Part shown: positions 1 through 9,189 of the stretch, piece after piece
How the letters are laid out: each line of letters opens with the position of its first letter
Numbering within the stretch: the first letter of the stretch is position 1
Source of the DNA: Chloroflexota bacterium
Lineage (GTDB): Bacteria > Chloroflexota > Dehalococcoidia > UBA2247 > RBG-13-53-26
Assembly: GCA_003551705.1 (NCBI GenBank)
Contig: PUNJ01000037.1
Coordinates: 1 to 64,000, forward strand
DNA: 64,000 nucleotides
Direction of reading: 5' to 3'
The notes under the pieces: generated by a model
What the model saw: only the letters and a program-made list of their open reading frames with translations
Database searches by the model: none
What the model was told of the DNA's origin: nothing
Made by a program: the position numbers and the translations under genes

Positions 1-47
1 CGAGCGATAGATTCGTTAAACTCTTCGGCGTGGATATGGCGGGCTAG
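1..47 (+). CDS. C-terminal end of a plus-strand gene entering from the left (tentative)
   Basis: From base 3 one plus-strand frame reads 14 codons ending in GVDMAG and a TAG at 45-47. It would be the tail of a gene converging on the minus-strand gene that ends at 93. Too little sequence is present to name a family, and another frame is also open here, so this is only a possibility. Confidence 0.25.
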   Translation, partial: SDRFVKLFGVDMAG

Positions 48-92
48 GCCTGTTGCAGCAGGTCCGGCGACAAGAGGGGAGACGAGCAGAAA

Positions 93-2210
93 TCAAGGGT
101 TTACAAACTCGCTCACCGGTGTCCTCAGATCACCGAAATCAGCATGGTTAACCAGCCTCACGTGGGAACCAGCGACACGACGGTAAACGGTCAGGTAGAG
201 GTCCTCCAGCGTTATGTGTGGTTCCTTCATGGCCCCGATCAACTGCACCGTGAATTCGTCAGCCAGCCATTGCCGGATGCCGATATCATAATTCGTGCCA
301 AAGGATGACTCCATACGTGAAGCGCCGGTCAGGTACAAGACGCCCGGGGTATCGATATCCATGGCCAGGCTTTCACCATAACAGGCCTCCACTATCACCA
401 GCATCTGCCGGAACCTGTCAGCCGAAGACATCTCGTCAATGATCTCCGCCAGGCTCCCGGCGGCGAGCTGGTCTCTGTTGTGAAAGTTGAGCGCCCGCGG
501 CATTCCGTGTCCGGCTATGTATACCAGTACATTGGTCCTTTCGTTGCTGTCCAGTACCACCGGTGTTGCCGGCGACCGGTGCCCCAGCAGGACATTCCTG
601 AAGGTGTCCAGCGTGACCGCATCCCCGGAATAGTCGATAGTGGCGCCCTCTCGAAGGTTGGCGCCTTCAACCTCATGCCGCACATCCCCTTCACGCAGGT
701 TATCCGCCAGCCAGGGGACATCGTCAACGGAAAACAGGATGATGTCCTCATCAGCGACGCCATTTGCCCTCAACATGCCGTACACCGCCAGGGCATCGGC
801 CTGGTGCCGGTAGTCGTCCCAGCCGGCGCTCGTGGACATGATCACCGCCTTCAGGTTATCCCGCTCCCCCGGCTGGAAATCCACCAAGGTCTTTCTCAAG
901 TCAACGTGTGCCAGGCTTGCCCTCGTGCTGGCTACCGACATGTCATCGTCCAGCAGGCCGACCCCTTGCGATTCAATGGAACTGAACCTCCTGACAGTGA
1001 CGAAGTCCATCATGCCATCAATGGTCTCCACGCGATTCAGGGAGTAGAAGCTTACCGTCGGGTCCACCCCGAATTCCCTGTCGAACCTGAGAGGACCGGA
1101 GGCCCCTTCGATATCCGGTAGGTCTCCCTTCAGGATCAGGTCGACCGCCTCAGCATATTCATCCCACCCCAACGTGACCCCCGTTCCGCTTATTACCCTC
1201 TTGAATGATTCCTCCAGCGGCTCCCGCTGGCAGACGAATCGTATTCCATTTCGCGACTCCTGCCGGGCCAGAGCGTACACAGCCAGCAGGAAGGCATCCC
1301 CCGTCGCGGCGGCGTAGTCCCAGGGGTAATACCCGTATTCACTGTAGTAGGCTTCCTCGAAGTCGCTGCCGGGGTCCGCAGCCGGAGAAATCAACTCGAT
1401 ACCCTCCGCCGCGGGGCCAAGCGTCTCTATCAGATATGGGGTCGCTGCCGCGTCCGTCAGGAACAGCCTGGTCCCGGTGTCCCTTTCGTCCAGCAGCCCC
1501 TTGAGCGCCACAGCCTCCACGGAATAGACCGCCGCCAGGACGTACTCCGGAGCGCCGTCCAGCGCTCCTTCCAGAACATCTTCCAGGTCGGATGAACCGT
1601 CCAGACCGATTGCATCCAGCAGGTCGATCCCCAGCTCGGTGCAGAAGAACCCCGTCCATTCCAGGAAGGTCCTGCCATAGCTATAATCGCTGTACACCAG
1701 GGATATCCGGCTTACATCCCGCGTGGCCAGTTCGAACAGTATCGACCTCACCTGGGCGATATCTGACTGGCAGGTCCGCCAGATGAAGTCCCTTTTTCCG
1801 TAAGCCCGCATGATATCTCCCGCTGTCGCCATGGGGCTGATGAGCAGCTTCTTGCTTTCGATGAATAGAGGGGCCACCATATGCATCTCGCTGCTCTTCT
1901 GGGGGCCGATGACGACCCGAATCGTGGGGTCAGAGGTGAACTCCCGTGCAACGGCAATGATATCCTGACCGTAGGTGTCCTTATATACCAGCTCTACAGG
2001 CGTGCCTCCTATGCCCCCGGAGGAATTGAGCCCGGAAAGCATCCAGTCCAGGACCTCCTGCGATTCCAGGGAATCCGGCCCGGACAGAGGCAGCAGGACC
2101 CCGATGCGATGGGTGGTTCCATTAGGGGGCCAGGCGGAGATGCCGGCCAGCGCACCGGCTACAAACGCCAGCAACAGCAGAGGCAAGAGGATTTTCCATG
2201 CCCGGGGCAT
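93..2210 (-). CDS. Exported periplasmic-binding-protein / legumain-like (peptidase C13) fusion protein
   Basis: A 705-residue protein if it starts at the ATG at 2208-2210. A TTG at 2250-2252 would add 14 residues but has no ribosome binding site. Residues about 1-25 are a hydrophobic signal or anchor (KILLPLLLLAFVAGALAG). Residues about 30-420 look like a type I periplasmic binding protein of the LivJ kind (RIGVLLPLSGP, then VVIGPQKSSE). Residues about 450-705 match the legumain/GPI8 fold along their length: DYRHQADALAVYGML, DEDIILFSVDD, the His motif VYIAGHG (His568) and the Cys motif VIVEACYGES (Cys610), followed by TGASRMESSF. The His-Cys spacing is 42, as in GPI8. Inference: an envelope ligand-binding protein carrying an asparaginyl-type cysteine protease. 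It could also be a degenerate or non-proteolytic version, but the dyad is intact. Confidence 0.85.
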   Translation of the reverse strand: MPRAWKILLPLLLLAFVAGALAGISAWPPNGTTHRIGVLLPLSGPDSLESQEVLDWMLSGLNSSGGIGGTPVELVYKDTYGQDIIAVAREFTSDPTIRVVIGPQKSSEMHMVAPLFIESKKLLISPMATAGDIMRAYGKRDFIWRTCQSDIAQVRSILFELATRDVSRISLVYSDYSYGRTFLEWTGFFCTELGIDLLDAIGLDGSSDLEDVLEGALDGAPEYVLAAVYSVEAVALKGLLDERDTGTRLFLTDAAATPYLIETLGPAAEGIELISPAADPGSDFEEAYYSEYGYYPWDYAAATGDAFLLAVYALARQESRNGIRFVCQREPLEESFKRVISGTGVTLGWDEYAEAVDLILKGDLPDIEGASGPLRFDREFGVDPTVSFYSLNRVETIDGMMDFVTVRRFSSIESQGVGLLDDDMSVASTRASLAHVDLRKTLVDFQPGERDNLKAVIMSTSAGWDDYRHQADALAVYGMLRANGVADEDIILFSVDDVPWLADNLREGDVRHEVEGANLREGATIDYSGDAVTLDTFRNVLLGHRSPATPVVLDSNERTNVLVYIAGHGMPRALNFHNRDQLAAGSLAEIIDEMSSADRFRQMLVIVEACYGESLAMDIDTPGVLYLTGASRMESSFGTNYDIGIRQWLADEFTVQLIGAMKEPHITLEDLYLTVYRRVAGSHVRLVNHADFGDLRTPVSEFVNP

Positions 2211-2555
2211 ACGGAATCTTCCGGCTGCTGTCACCTTGCTATGATACGACAAGCCGATTGGACAGACAAGCTCTGGTTCGTCTCTTCACAGCCCTCTATT
2301 ACTGCATCTGAAACTCGCTCTTCCTCTCGACTAAGAATATAACTGCCAGTAAGCCAGGCCCAATAGACAATACACTACAAAACGAATCAAGCAAAACGCT
2401 ACAACCCCAGTTGCTGCTGAAAGGATGATTCAGGGGGCGCGGCGGTAGGATAATATCTCGTCGGCCACGGCATCAGGCCTGGCGAGGGACTGTAGTTTGT
2501 CCACGATGTTCTGACACTGGCTGCTTGTGTCCATGCAATAAGAGGGGCCAGGTTT
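2211..2555. other. Intergenic stretch upstream of the PBP-C13 gene
   Basis: No convincing gene. It holds a candidate minus-strand promoter (2336-2363). The rest up to the response regulator stop at 2556 shows no recognisable RNA or repeat. Confidence 0.5.
2336..2363 (-). promoter_or_regulatory. Candidate promoter for the PBP-C13 fusion gene
   Basis: On the minus strand TTGGGC (2358-2363), 16 bases, then TATATT (2336-2341). Transcription would begin near 2329, leaving a leader of roughly 80-120 bases. The -35 is a weak match. Confidence 0.35.
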
Positions 2556-2927
2556 CTAGTTGCCCTCGCCCAGGGCCTTCTTGATCTCGGCCAGCAACTC
2601 TCTTGGTGTGAATGGTTTCGCCAGACAGCCTAGCGCGCCCATGTTTCGTGCCTTCTCTTCGTCGCCGGGAAGTATCGCTCCCGTCATGATCAGGACTTGA
2701 GTGTGGCGCAGTTCTTGGTTGGCTTTGATGGCAGCAAGAATATCCCATCCACAGATCTTTGGGATCTTTACATCCAACAGGACAAGATCAGGAAGTTCCT
2801 GGCTGGCAGATGCCAGAGCCTGTTCGCCGTCCTTGGCGACGACTACGTCATAACCTCTTGACACCAGGTCAGCCGTAACAAGTTTCTGTATCACGGGTTC
2901 ATCGTCGATAAGTAGTATGGTAGGCAC
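2556..2927 (-). CDS. Single-domain response regulator
   Basis: A 123-residue CheY-like receiver with no output domain. The acidic pair follows ILLIDDE, the phospho-acceptor is Asp52 in LVLLDVKIP, and the conserved Lys lies in CLAKPFTPRE. The start chosen is the GTG at 2925-2927, because GGAGG lies seven bases upstream; an upstream GTG at 2951 lacks a site. It lies 147 bases downstream of the large hybrid kinase on the same strand, so the two probably belong to one phosphorelay, the lone receiver acting as a diffusible phosphate carrier or a protein-protein output. That partnership is inferred from position. Confidence 0.88.
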   Translation of the reverse strand: MPTILLIDDEPVIQKLVTADLVSRGYDVVVAKDGEQALASASQELPDLVLLDVKIPKICGWDILAAIKANQELRHTQVLIMTGAILPGDEEKARNMGALGCLAKPFTPRELLAEIKKALGEGN

Positions 2928-3074
2928 AAGAGACCTCCATGGCACGGACACTTCTTTGCCGTTGCCCTGATATGCTAAAAGAGTGAATCATTATCGATAA
3001 TCTTATTTGCTGATCAGTTTATTTGTCAGCTACTAGAAGTTCAAAAAAGTGATACAAAAGGCTCAAGTTTCAGG

Positions 3075-6000
3075 TCAAGAGAGGGCTGCTTTCCCATCAT
3101 TGGGGTCCGGTCTCTTTCCCGCCAGCGCCCTATTGACTTCCTTTCTGAGTGAGATTGCATCGAATGGCTTGGTAATATGAGGTACGCCGATCTTTGCCAG
3201 GAAATCTCTGGTATCGGTGCCCATCACATCCCCGGTGATAAAGACTATCTGAGGCATATCCGGGCGTATGTTCCTGATCCTTTCGTGAAGCTCGGCACCA
3301 CCTATATCCGGCAACTTGATATCGAGCATAACAAGGGAGTAAGGGCATTCTTCGAGGCGCATAATAGCTTCCCAGGCTGTGGCTGCTGTATCAACCTTGT
3401 GTCCGTCAATAGCCAGAGCGCGACTCAGGAACTGCAACACAGACGGCTCGTCATCAACCACCAGGACTCTGGCAGGTTCCACCGATTCAGCACCGGCAGG
3501 GTGGGTCTCGATATTATCTACCTCTTCGGCAAGTGAGCAGACTGGCAGTTCTACGACGAAAGTCGTTCCTTTGCCTGGTTGACTGTCCGCATAGATCCTG
3601 CCGCTGTGTTGTGTCACTATGGTGTGGCAGATGCTCAGGCCGAGACCGGTGCCCTGGCCAACCTCCCTTGTTGTGAAAAATGGGTCGAAAATCCGGTACA
3701 GGTTTTCCTGGGGAATACCCGGCCCATCATCCTCTACGGTGACCTTGATCATGCCTTTCTTGCATCCGGTCTTGATTGAGAGGCGTCCCTTGCCATGAGC
3801 GAGCTTCATCTCCGTTTCAGCGTTAATCAGGATGTTTAGAAACAGTTGCTGTAGCTGGCTGCTATCGGCCATGGTGCTCGGAAGATCGGGAGCCAGATGT
3901 TTCTCGACTTCTATCTTGTTGGTTTCCATTTCGTAGGCACGCAGATTCAGGTTTGTCTTAATGATGTCATTGATGTCTACCTGACGACGTTCGGGCTTCT
4001 GTTGCCTGGCGAAAGTCAGCAGACCTCTGACAATGCCGGCCACCCTTTGCGCACTCTCATTGATAATTTCAACCTCGGTACGAACATCATCCGGGAGTTC
4101 TCGCTGCATCAGCAATTGGGTAAACCCTACTACTCCCGTCAGAGGATTATTGATCTCGTGAGCGATGCCAGCTGCCATCATGCCTACGGTAGCAAGCCTG
4201 CTGGCAAGATGTGCTTTCTGCTCAAGTTCCTTTCGTTCAGCTTCTGATCGTTTGCGCTCTGTGATGTCCTGTAGCTGTACAAGATAGCCCTTCAGGGGCC
4301 CGCCTTCATGCAAGGTTAGTGGCGTTATCAGGGCATCTATATATAACCCCGTAGCCCGATCTTCCGTCCCGGTAATCCGCCTGCTCTCAATGATCAGTTC
4401 CGACCTGGCTATCTCGCCTCGTTGAAGCTTGTTCTTGACCTGTTGCGGGATATTCGGGTCTTCAAAGAGTCCGTACCACTTGCCCAGGACTACACCGTCT
4501 TCTGCTTCCGAGAGGCCGAACATGCTGAAACAAGCCTTATTGGCGCCTATGAGCTTGCCTCGGGCATCTCGTATCTGAATCCCTATGGGAGACTCCGCAT
4601 AGATGCTCCGAAACCATCGCTCCTGTTCCTCCAAGGCCTTTTCCGTGTGCTTGAGTTCGGTTACGTCCATGAAGTTTCCAAGGGTGGCTCTTCTGCCCTG
4701 GTATAGGATGGAGGTGACCGTTTCCATCACCCATTTGACCTTGCCGCTCTTAGTGACATATCGAAATTCGTACGGTGCGGCTCTCTTGCCCTTCAGCATT
4801 CTGACGGCGTTTTTCTTGACCAGAGTTCGATCATCGGGGTAGACAACGCTCATGGACTCCATGCCGATAAGAGAACCATGGCGATAGCCCAGTAGTCTTT
4901 CGAAACTCGCGTTGATGAAACGGAACTTGCCATCCTGCAAGATGTAAAGGCCTATTGGTGAACTGGTGAAGGCTGTGCTCAAGAGACCCTCTGCTTGTTT
5001 TCGCTGGGTTATGTCCCGAGCTACGCCCACCATGCCCGCAGTCCGGCCTTCGCTGTCGCGCAAGAACGATACCCGGACCTCTGCCCAGACGGTGTGTCCG
5101 TCTTTGTGGTTCATTTCCAACTCAATGATCCGGCCCTTGAGATGCCCTGGATAGTTGGCGAGATCCGTGCCAGCAAGGCCTGCCCGAGCCATCTGGACAG
5201 AGGCAGGGGTCAGGCTCTCTTCCATGGTGCGGTCCATGGCTTCTTCAACGCTGTAGCCGAGAAGCCGTGTAATGGATGGACTCAGGTAAGTGGGGCGCAG
5301 GGTTTCCAAATCAATCACCCATAGTACGTCGCCAACATTATCAGCCAGCAAGCGGTATCGTCTCTCGCTTTCCTGCAGGGCCTCCTCAGCTTTCTTGAGT
5401 TCATGCACATCGATGAGGTTGCCGAGTGCAGCTCTTCTGCCCTGATACACTATTGACGTTACCGTTCCCATAGCCCACCTGAAGGAACCGTCCGCGGTCA
5501 GGTACCTGAATTCGTACGGCGACGATGCTTGGCCTTTCAGCATGCTTATCGCCGCATCCCTGACCCCCTTCCTGTCGCTTGCCATCACGAATCTGGTCGG
5601 GTCCTTGCCCAGCAATTCATGTTGTCTCAGACCCAGAAACCTCTCCAGGCTGGAATTGACGGCGCGCAATTTACCGTCTTGGACTATATACATGCCTATG
5701 GGAGAACTCAGAAATGACGTTCTTAGAAGCTCTTCAGCCTGGTGTCTCTCGGTGACATCGCGTACCAGACCCAATATGGCCGGTCGGTCATCGTAGTTAA
5801 TCAGGCCAGCGGAGACCTCAACCTCCTTAATGCTCTCATCTTTGCACAGTAACTGTGTTTCGAAGACAGGCGGCACCCTCTGTCCCGACATCCTTGTCTC
5901 GTAAAGCGTGGCTATCAGTTCTCTGCTGTCAGGGGCCACGAGTCCTGTAAAATTAGCGAGGCCGGTGATCTCTTCCGTTGAATAGCCTGAAATTTGAGCA

Positions 6001-6854
6001 AAAGCATTGTTTACAAACCTGTAGACCCCGTCCTGCACTATCAACAGACCGTCCCTGGCTTGTTCGACCAATGCCGCGTAATTGGCCTCCGATTTCCTAA
6101 GTTCTTCCTCTGTCCTCTTTCTGGCCCGGATCTCATTCCTTAGTTCACGATTGAGCTCTTTGAGCTGGGCCGTGCGGGTCTCGATTGTCTTCTCCATATT
6201 CGTTTGAACAGCACGTAGAGCTTCTTCGGCCTGGCGACGTTGAAGAGCTACAGCGGCTTGGCTCATGAATACTTCTACCATGCCTTTGTTCATGAGTTCC
6301 GTGCCCTTCTTCGTAAGAACGAATGCGCTTCCGAACACGCTGCCGTTGCAGGCGAATCCCATGGCGTACGTATTTCCTAGCTGCAATACGCTTTCCATCT
6401 CCATGCACGTCTGCTGAGGCAGGCTGCCCGAAAAAAGCTGAAACAGACCGCCCGGCAAGTGTTCGACCCGGCCGCTGCTCAGCCCTGAACGTGCTTCGTC
6501 GCAGATAGGGACGCTTAGTCCCAGCGGTTCCCTGCCCAAGATGGTCCTGAGCGTGTCTGAATGCTGATCAACGCCCAGCAGTCCCTGAAGGCAGAAGGAT
6601 TGACTGGTTTCGCTAAACGAAGAAACACCCACTATGTATCCTCCGGATACATCTTTGAGCCGTTGGGTGATAAATTGGTAGATATTACTGGTAGGGGGCA
6701 ACTGCACAAAATCTACGGCTATCTGAGCCAGAATGGCCAGGTCTTCCTGCGTTCCTGCTACGCATAATTCTAGGTCGGCAATACGCTGTTTCAGGGCCTC
6801 GTATTCAGATGACGCCTGATCCATTTCATCCTTTACCAGTCTCCTCTTTTCCAT
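3075..6854 (-). CDS. Multi-PAS hybrid sensor histidine kinase with C-terminal receiver
   Basis: 1259 residues and no transmembrane segment, so probably a cytoplasmic sensor. Order: N-terminal GAF-like region (about 20-210), coiled coil (about 210-250), five PAS domains starting near 258, 371, 498, 623 and 745, a HisKA domain with His899 in [10 protein letters not shown], a HATPase with N box near 1001 (FLNILINAE) and G boxes DDGPGIP and GTGLGLS, then a receiver with Asp1178 in [11 protein letters not shown]2 and PAS4, with their PAC tails, are near copies ([13 protein letters not shown] and [13 protein letters not shown]), indicating internal duplication. The ATG at 6854 has no ribosome site; the ATG at 6822-6824 (residue 11) follows AAAGG and may be the true start. 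Ligands are not predictable. Confidence 0.9.
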   Translation of the reverse strand: MEKRRLVKDEMDQASSEYEALKQRIADLELCVAGTQEDLAILAQIAVDFVQLPPTSNIYQFITQRLKDVSGGYIVGVSSFSETSQSFCLQGLLGVDQHSDTLRTILGREPLGLSVPICDEARSGLSSGRVEHLPGGLFQLFSGSLPQQTCMEMESVLQLGNTYAMGFACNGSVFGSAFVLTKKGTELMNKGMVEVFMSQAAVALQRRQAEEALRAVQTNMEKTIETRTAQLKELNRELRNEIRARKRTEEELRKSEANYAALVEQARDGLLIVQDGVYRFVNNAFAQISGYSTEEITGLANFTGLVAPDSRELIATLYETRMSGQRVPPVFETQLLCKDESIKEVEVSAGLINYDDRPAILGLVRDVTERHQAEELLRTSFLSSPIGMYIVQDGKLRAVNSSLERFLGLRQHELLGKDPTRFVMASDRKGVRDAAISMLKGQASSPYEFRYLTADGSFRWAMGTVTSIVYQGRRAALGNLIDVHELKKAEEALQESERRYRLLADNVGDVLWVIDLETLRPTYLSPSITRLLGYSVEEAMDRTMEESLTPASVQMARAGLAGTDLANYPGHLKGRIIELEMNHKDGHTVWAEVRVSFLRDSEGRTAGMVGVARDITQRKQAEGLLSTAFTSSPIGLYILQDGKFRFINASFERLLGYRHGSLIGMESMSVVYPDDRTLVKKNAVRMLKGKRAAPYEFRYVTKSGKVKWVMETVTSILYQGRRATLGNFMDVTELKHTEKALEEQERWFRSIYAESPIGIQIRDARGKLIGANKACFSMFGLSEAEDGVVLGKWYGLFEDPNIPQQVKNKLQRGEIARSELIIESRRITGTEDRATGLYIDALITPLTLHEGGPLKGYLVQLQDITERKRSEAERKELEQKAHLASRLATVGMMAAGIAHEINNPLTGVVGFTQLLMQRELPDDVRTEVEIINESAQRVAGIVRGLLTFARQQKPERRQVDINDIIKTNLNLRAYEMETNKIEVEKHLAPDLPSTMADSSQLQQLFLNILINAETEMKLAHGKGRLSIKTGCKKGMIKVTVEDDGPGIPQENLYRIFDPFFTTREVGQGTGLGLSICHTIVTQHSGRIYADSQPGKGTTFVVELPVCSLAEEVDNIETHPAGAESVEPARVLVVDDEPSVLQFLSRALAIDGHKVDTAATAWEAIMRLEECPYSLVMLDIKLPDIGGAELHERIRNIRPDMPQIVFITGDVMGTDTRDFLAKIGVPHITKPFDAISLRKEVNRALAGKRPDPNDGKAALS

Positions 6855-6925
6855 GCTTGAGGAGGAATTTACTATTGCTGGGCCGGTAAGTCAATATGGT
6901 CCGGCAACGGTCGTGATAATGGAAG

Positions 6926-7447
6926 TCATGCTTGCGCGCCGCGGCTGTTGCACCTGAACGTCCTTACCAGATGCATCAACTTGCCTCTGGCGCGTTCCGC
7001 ACTGATATGGTTTCTTGACAGGCTGCTCAGAATGGCGCTTATCTCGATCTGCAGTCCTAATGCATCCAGCCAGTCCTTCTCCAGTATTCTGACCACAGGC
7101 GATTGCCGCCCTGACTCCAGTCCTGAGTTATAGTGCAGGTAATCAGCCAGGTCCCCTGCAGGCCCATCGAGGATTTGCCGTTGTGATTCTGTAAGAAGAG
7201 GACTTTCCAGTACTTTCTCGCAGAAATACAGGCGGCACTTGGCCGGCCGGTAGGCATAGATGGGGCAGCGTTCAAATTCCGGATGATAGAAGCCGCAGGC
7301 GATTCTTCGACAGCATGCCCCACCGCAATCTACGCATACCTGGGCAGCAACGGACTCGAGGGCCTTTATGGTCCTGAAGACTCGGGGACCGAGCAGGTAT
7401 CGACTTTCCCTTGCAGTGACAAAGACGGCCTTTCCCCGAGCCCTCAT
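6926..7447 (-). CDS. YkgJ-type cysteine-cluster protein (putative Zn/Fe chelator)
   Basis: About 173 residues from the ATG at 7445-7447. The frame stays open to 7630, but the extra residues look unlike protein and no start has a good ribosome site, so the N-terminus is uncertain. The hallmark is a dense Cys cluster, CVDCGGACCRR, then CPIYAYRPAKCRLYFC, matching the YkgJ/UPF0153 family, whose members are thought to bind zinc or an iron-sulfur centre. The C-terminal half is helical and lacks known motifs. It follows the OYE-family gene on the same strand and may be co-transcribed with it. Function is unknown. Confidence 0.75.
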   Translation of the reverse strand: MRARGKAVFVTARESRYLLGPRVFRTIKALESVAAQVCVDCGGACCRRIACGFYHPEFERCPIYAYRPAKCRLYFCEKVLESPLLTESQRQILDGPAGDLADYLHYNSGLESGRQSPVVRILEKDWLDALGLQIEISAILSSLSRNHISAERARGKLMHLVRTFRCNSRGAQA

Positions 7448-7657
7448 GCCACAGCTTGAGGTATTCGTGGTGGTGTGTGCTTCGCAGTCGATTTGGCTTA
7501 TGCGCCCAGTATTGGGCCTCATGAGGGGAGTATAACAAGACTTCCTGCGGAGGGAAAGAAATCGGACTTCCTGGGACAAGTTCCAAGTATGCCGGCAGGA
7601 AGCAGCCTTCGTACAGTAGCTGGTGCTCACTTCAAGCCCTTCCAGGTGGGACGCCGG

Positions 7658-8869
7658 CTATTTCTTCTTCTTGAGAGGACCGTCTGTATTACAGACGCAC
7701 CTGACACCGTCTTTGTCCATAGCGGCCACACAGCGGTTGCAGTGGTCGCAGTCTGATTGTGTCACCTCACCCCGCTGCATTTTATTAACGATATCCGGGT
7801 CCTTTATGATCGCTCTGCCGACCTGGACAAATTCGAAGCCCTCATTCATGGCCGTCTGCATGTTATCCAATGAGCAGATACCGCCAAGCAGGACCACGGG
7901 TATGTTGACGGCTGATAGTATCTGCCTGGCTCTATCCAGGAGAAACATGTCCTGATATTCATAATACTGGACCAGGAAGCTGCCGAAGAGGATAAGCCCG
8001 ATTATCTGTAAGGGGTTTTTCTGGTTGAAGGCCATCATCTTGATGGGCCGGTTGCCCCTTAGCATCATGAAGGGTGTCTTTGCGGTAAAACCGCAACTGG
8101 GTATCAGGGCGCTGGCTCCGGCCTCCTCGAAGGCTTTGGCAACAACGACAGCATCCTCAATCTCGAGGGCATTCTTTATTCCATCGGTGGTGTTCATTTT
8201 GACGAAGATCGGGAAGTCTGGACCAACGGCTTCGCGAACATGCTGGACGACGGATTTAGGGAATCTTATCCGGTTCTCTAATGAACCGCCGTACTGGTCC
8301 TTGCGTTTATTGGTGTATGGTGAGAGGAACTGGCTGAGCAGGTAGCCATGTCCTGCATGGATTTCTATGGCGTCGAAACCTGCCTGGATGGCCATCTTGG
8401 CCGACTGGCCGAACTGTTCTCTGACTTCGACGATATCCTGTTCATTCATCGGCCTGGGAAAGGACATCCGGTACGTGCAAAACTTGCGCGAGGCTCCTAT
8501 GGGTTGATGGCCGATGGCAGATCTTGAGGCGAAGAAGCCGCAGTGTCCTAGCTGGACGGAGGCTGCACCGCCCTCTGCATGGATGGCGTCAGTGAGTCTC
8601 TTGAGGTCTGGCAGCACTTCCTGTCGCATCCAGAGTTCGTGACCATAGGCCCGGCCATCCCTGGCTACGGAGCAGTAGGCCACCGTGGTCATAGCAGTGC
8701 CACCTGCTGCTACCGCCCGGTGGTGCTCTATGAGTTCATTGGATACGCAACCTTCAGGACACATGCCTTCAAAACAGCCTGCCCTGATGATACGATTACG
8801 AAGTTGCAGGCTGCCGATCTTGGCAGGCATGAAGACCTTGCCGGTTTTGGCTTCGGCCTTTTGTGTCAT
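7658..8869 (-). CDS. NADH:flavin oxidoreductase, Old Yellow Enzyme family (barrel only)
   Basis: 403 residues forming an FMN-binding TIM barrel: IGSLQLRNRII at the N-terminus, the active-site strand FDAIEIHAGHGYLLSQFLSP, and VQVGRAIIKDPD near the end. A C-terminal Cys set (CDHCNRC then CVC) resembles the 4Fe-4S site of 2,4-dienoyl-CoA reductases. It lacks the FAD/NAD half seen in the two related genes at 52058 and 54224, so electrons must come from a partner. The C-terminus is KKKK. The ATG at 8869 follows GGGGGAG. It is divergent from the flavoprotein at 9190. Confidence 0.9.
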   Translation of the reverse strand: MTQKAEAKTGKVFMPAKIGSLQLRNRIIRAGCFEGMCPEGCVSNELIEHHRAVAAGGTAMTTVAYCSVARDGRAYGHELWMRQEVLPDLKRLTDAIHAEGGAASVQLGHCGFFASRSAIGHQPIGASRKFCTYRMSFPRPMNEQDIVEVREQFGQSAKMAIQAGFDAIEIHAGHGYLLSQFLSPYTNKRKDQYGGSLENRIRFPKSVVQHVREAVGPDFPIFVKMNTTDGIKNALEIEDAVVVAKAFEEAGASALIPSCGFTAKTPFMMLRGNRPIKMMAFNQKNPLQIIGLILFGSFLVQYYEYQDMFLLDRARQILSAVNIPVVLLGGICSLDNMQTAMNEGFEFVQVGRAIIKDPDIVNKMQRGEVTQSDCDHCNRCVAAMDKDGVRCVCNTDGPLKKKK

Positions 8870-8922
8870 ATCTCCCCCCGTTTGGGCGTCCCGAGCATAC
8901 TCAAGGCCTGGACGCTGACCAC

Positions 8923-8951
8923 ATTATATCGGATATCCGCAAGGGCCGCAA
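8923..8951 (-). promoter_or_regulatory. Candidate promoter for the OYE-family gene
   Basis: Minus strand: TTGCGG (8946-8951), 17 bases, perfect TATAAT (8923-8928). Predicted start near 8916, about 47 bases before the ATG. Confidence 0.45.
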
Positions 8952-9189
8952 AAAGGGGAAACAGACCGGCAGGCCAGTCCTCCTCCATACTCGCCCATGG
9001 TTGACAGCAGTGACAGGCTGGTACTATGATTTTGGTAGCATTCGTATGCGAGTCTCGATGCGGTCGAGAAAGGGCCTTCCAGGCTGCATTGGTCGGAATA
9101 ATGTCCCCAGGGCTACCTAGGCGGATCCCACTCACGTCCAACGCTTGTAGCGTTCTGGGATAGCTTTGGCACCGGTTAAAGGAGGTCAT

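Noticed and set aside
480-1121. 213-codon plus-strand open frame opposite the PBP-C13 gene
   Set aside because: Shadow frame: the minus strand encodes conserved legumain motifs over the same bases.
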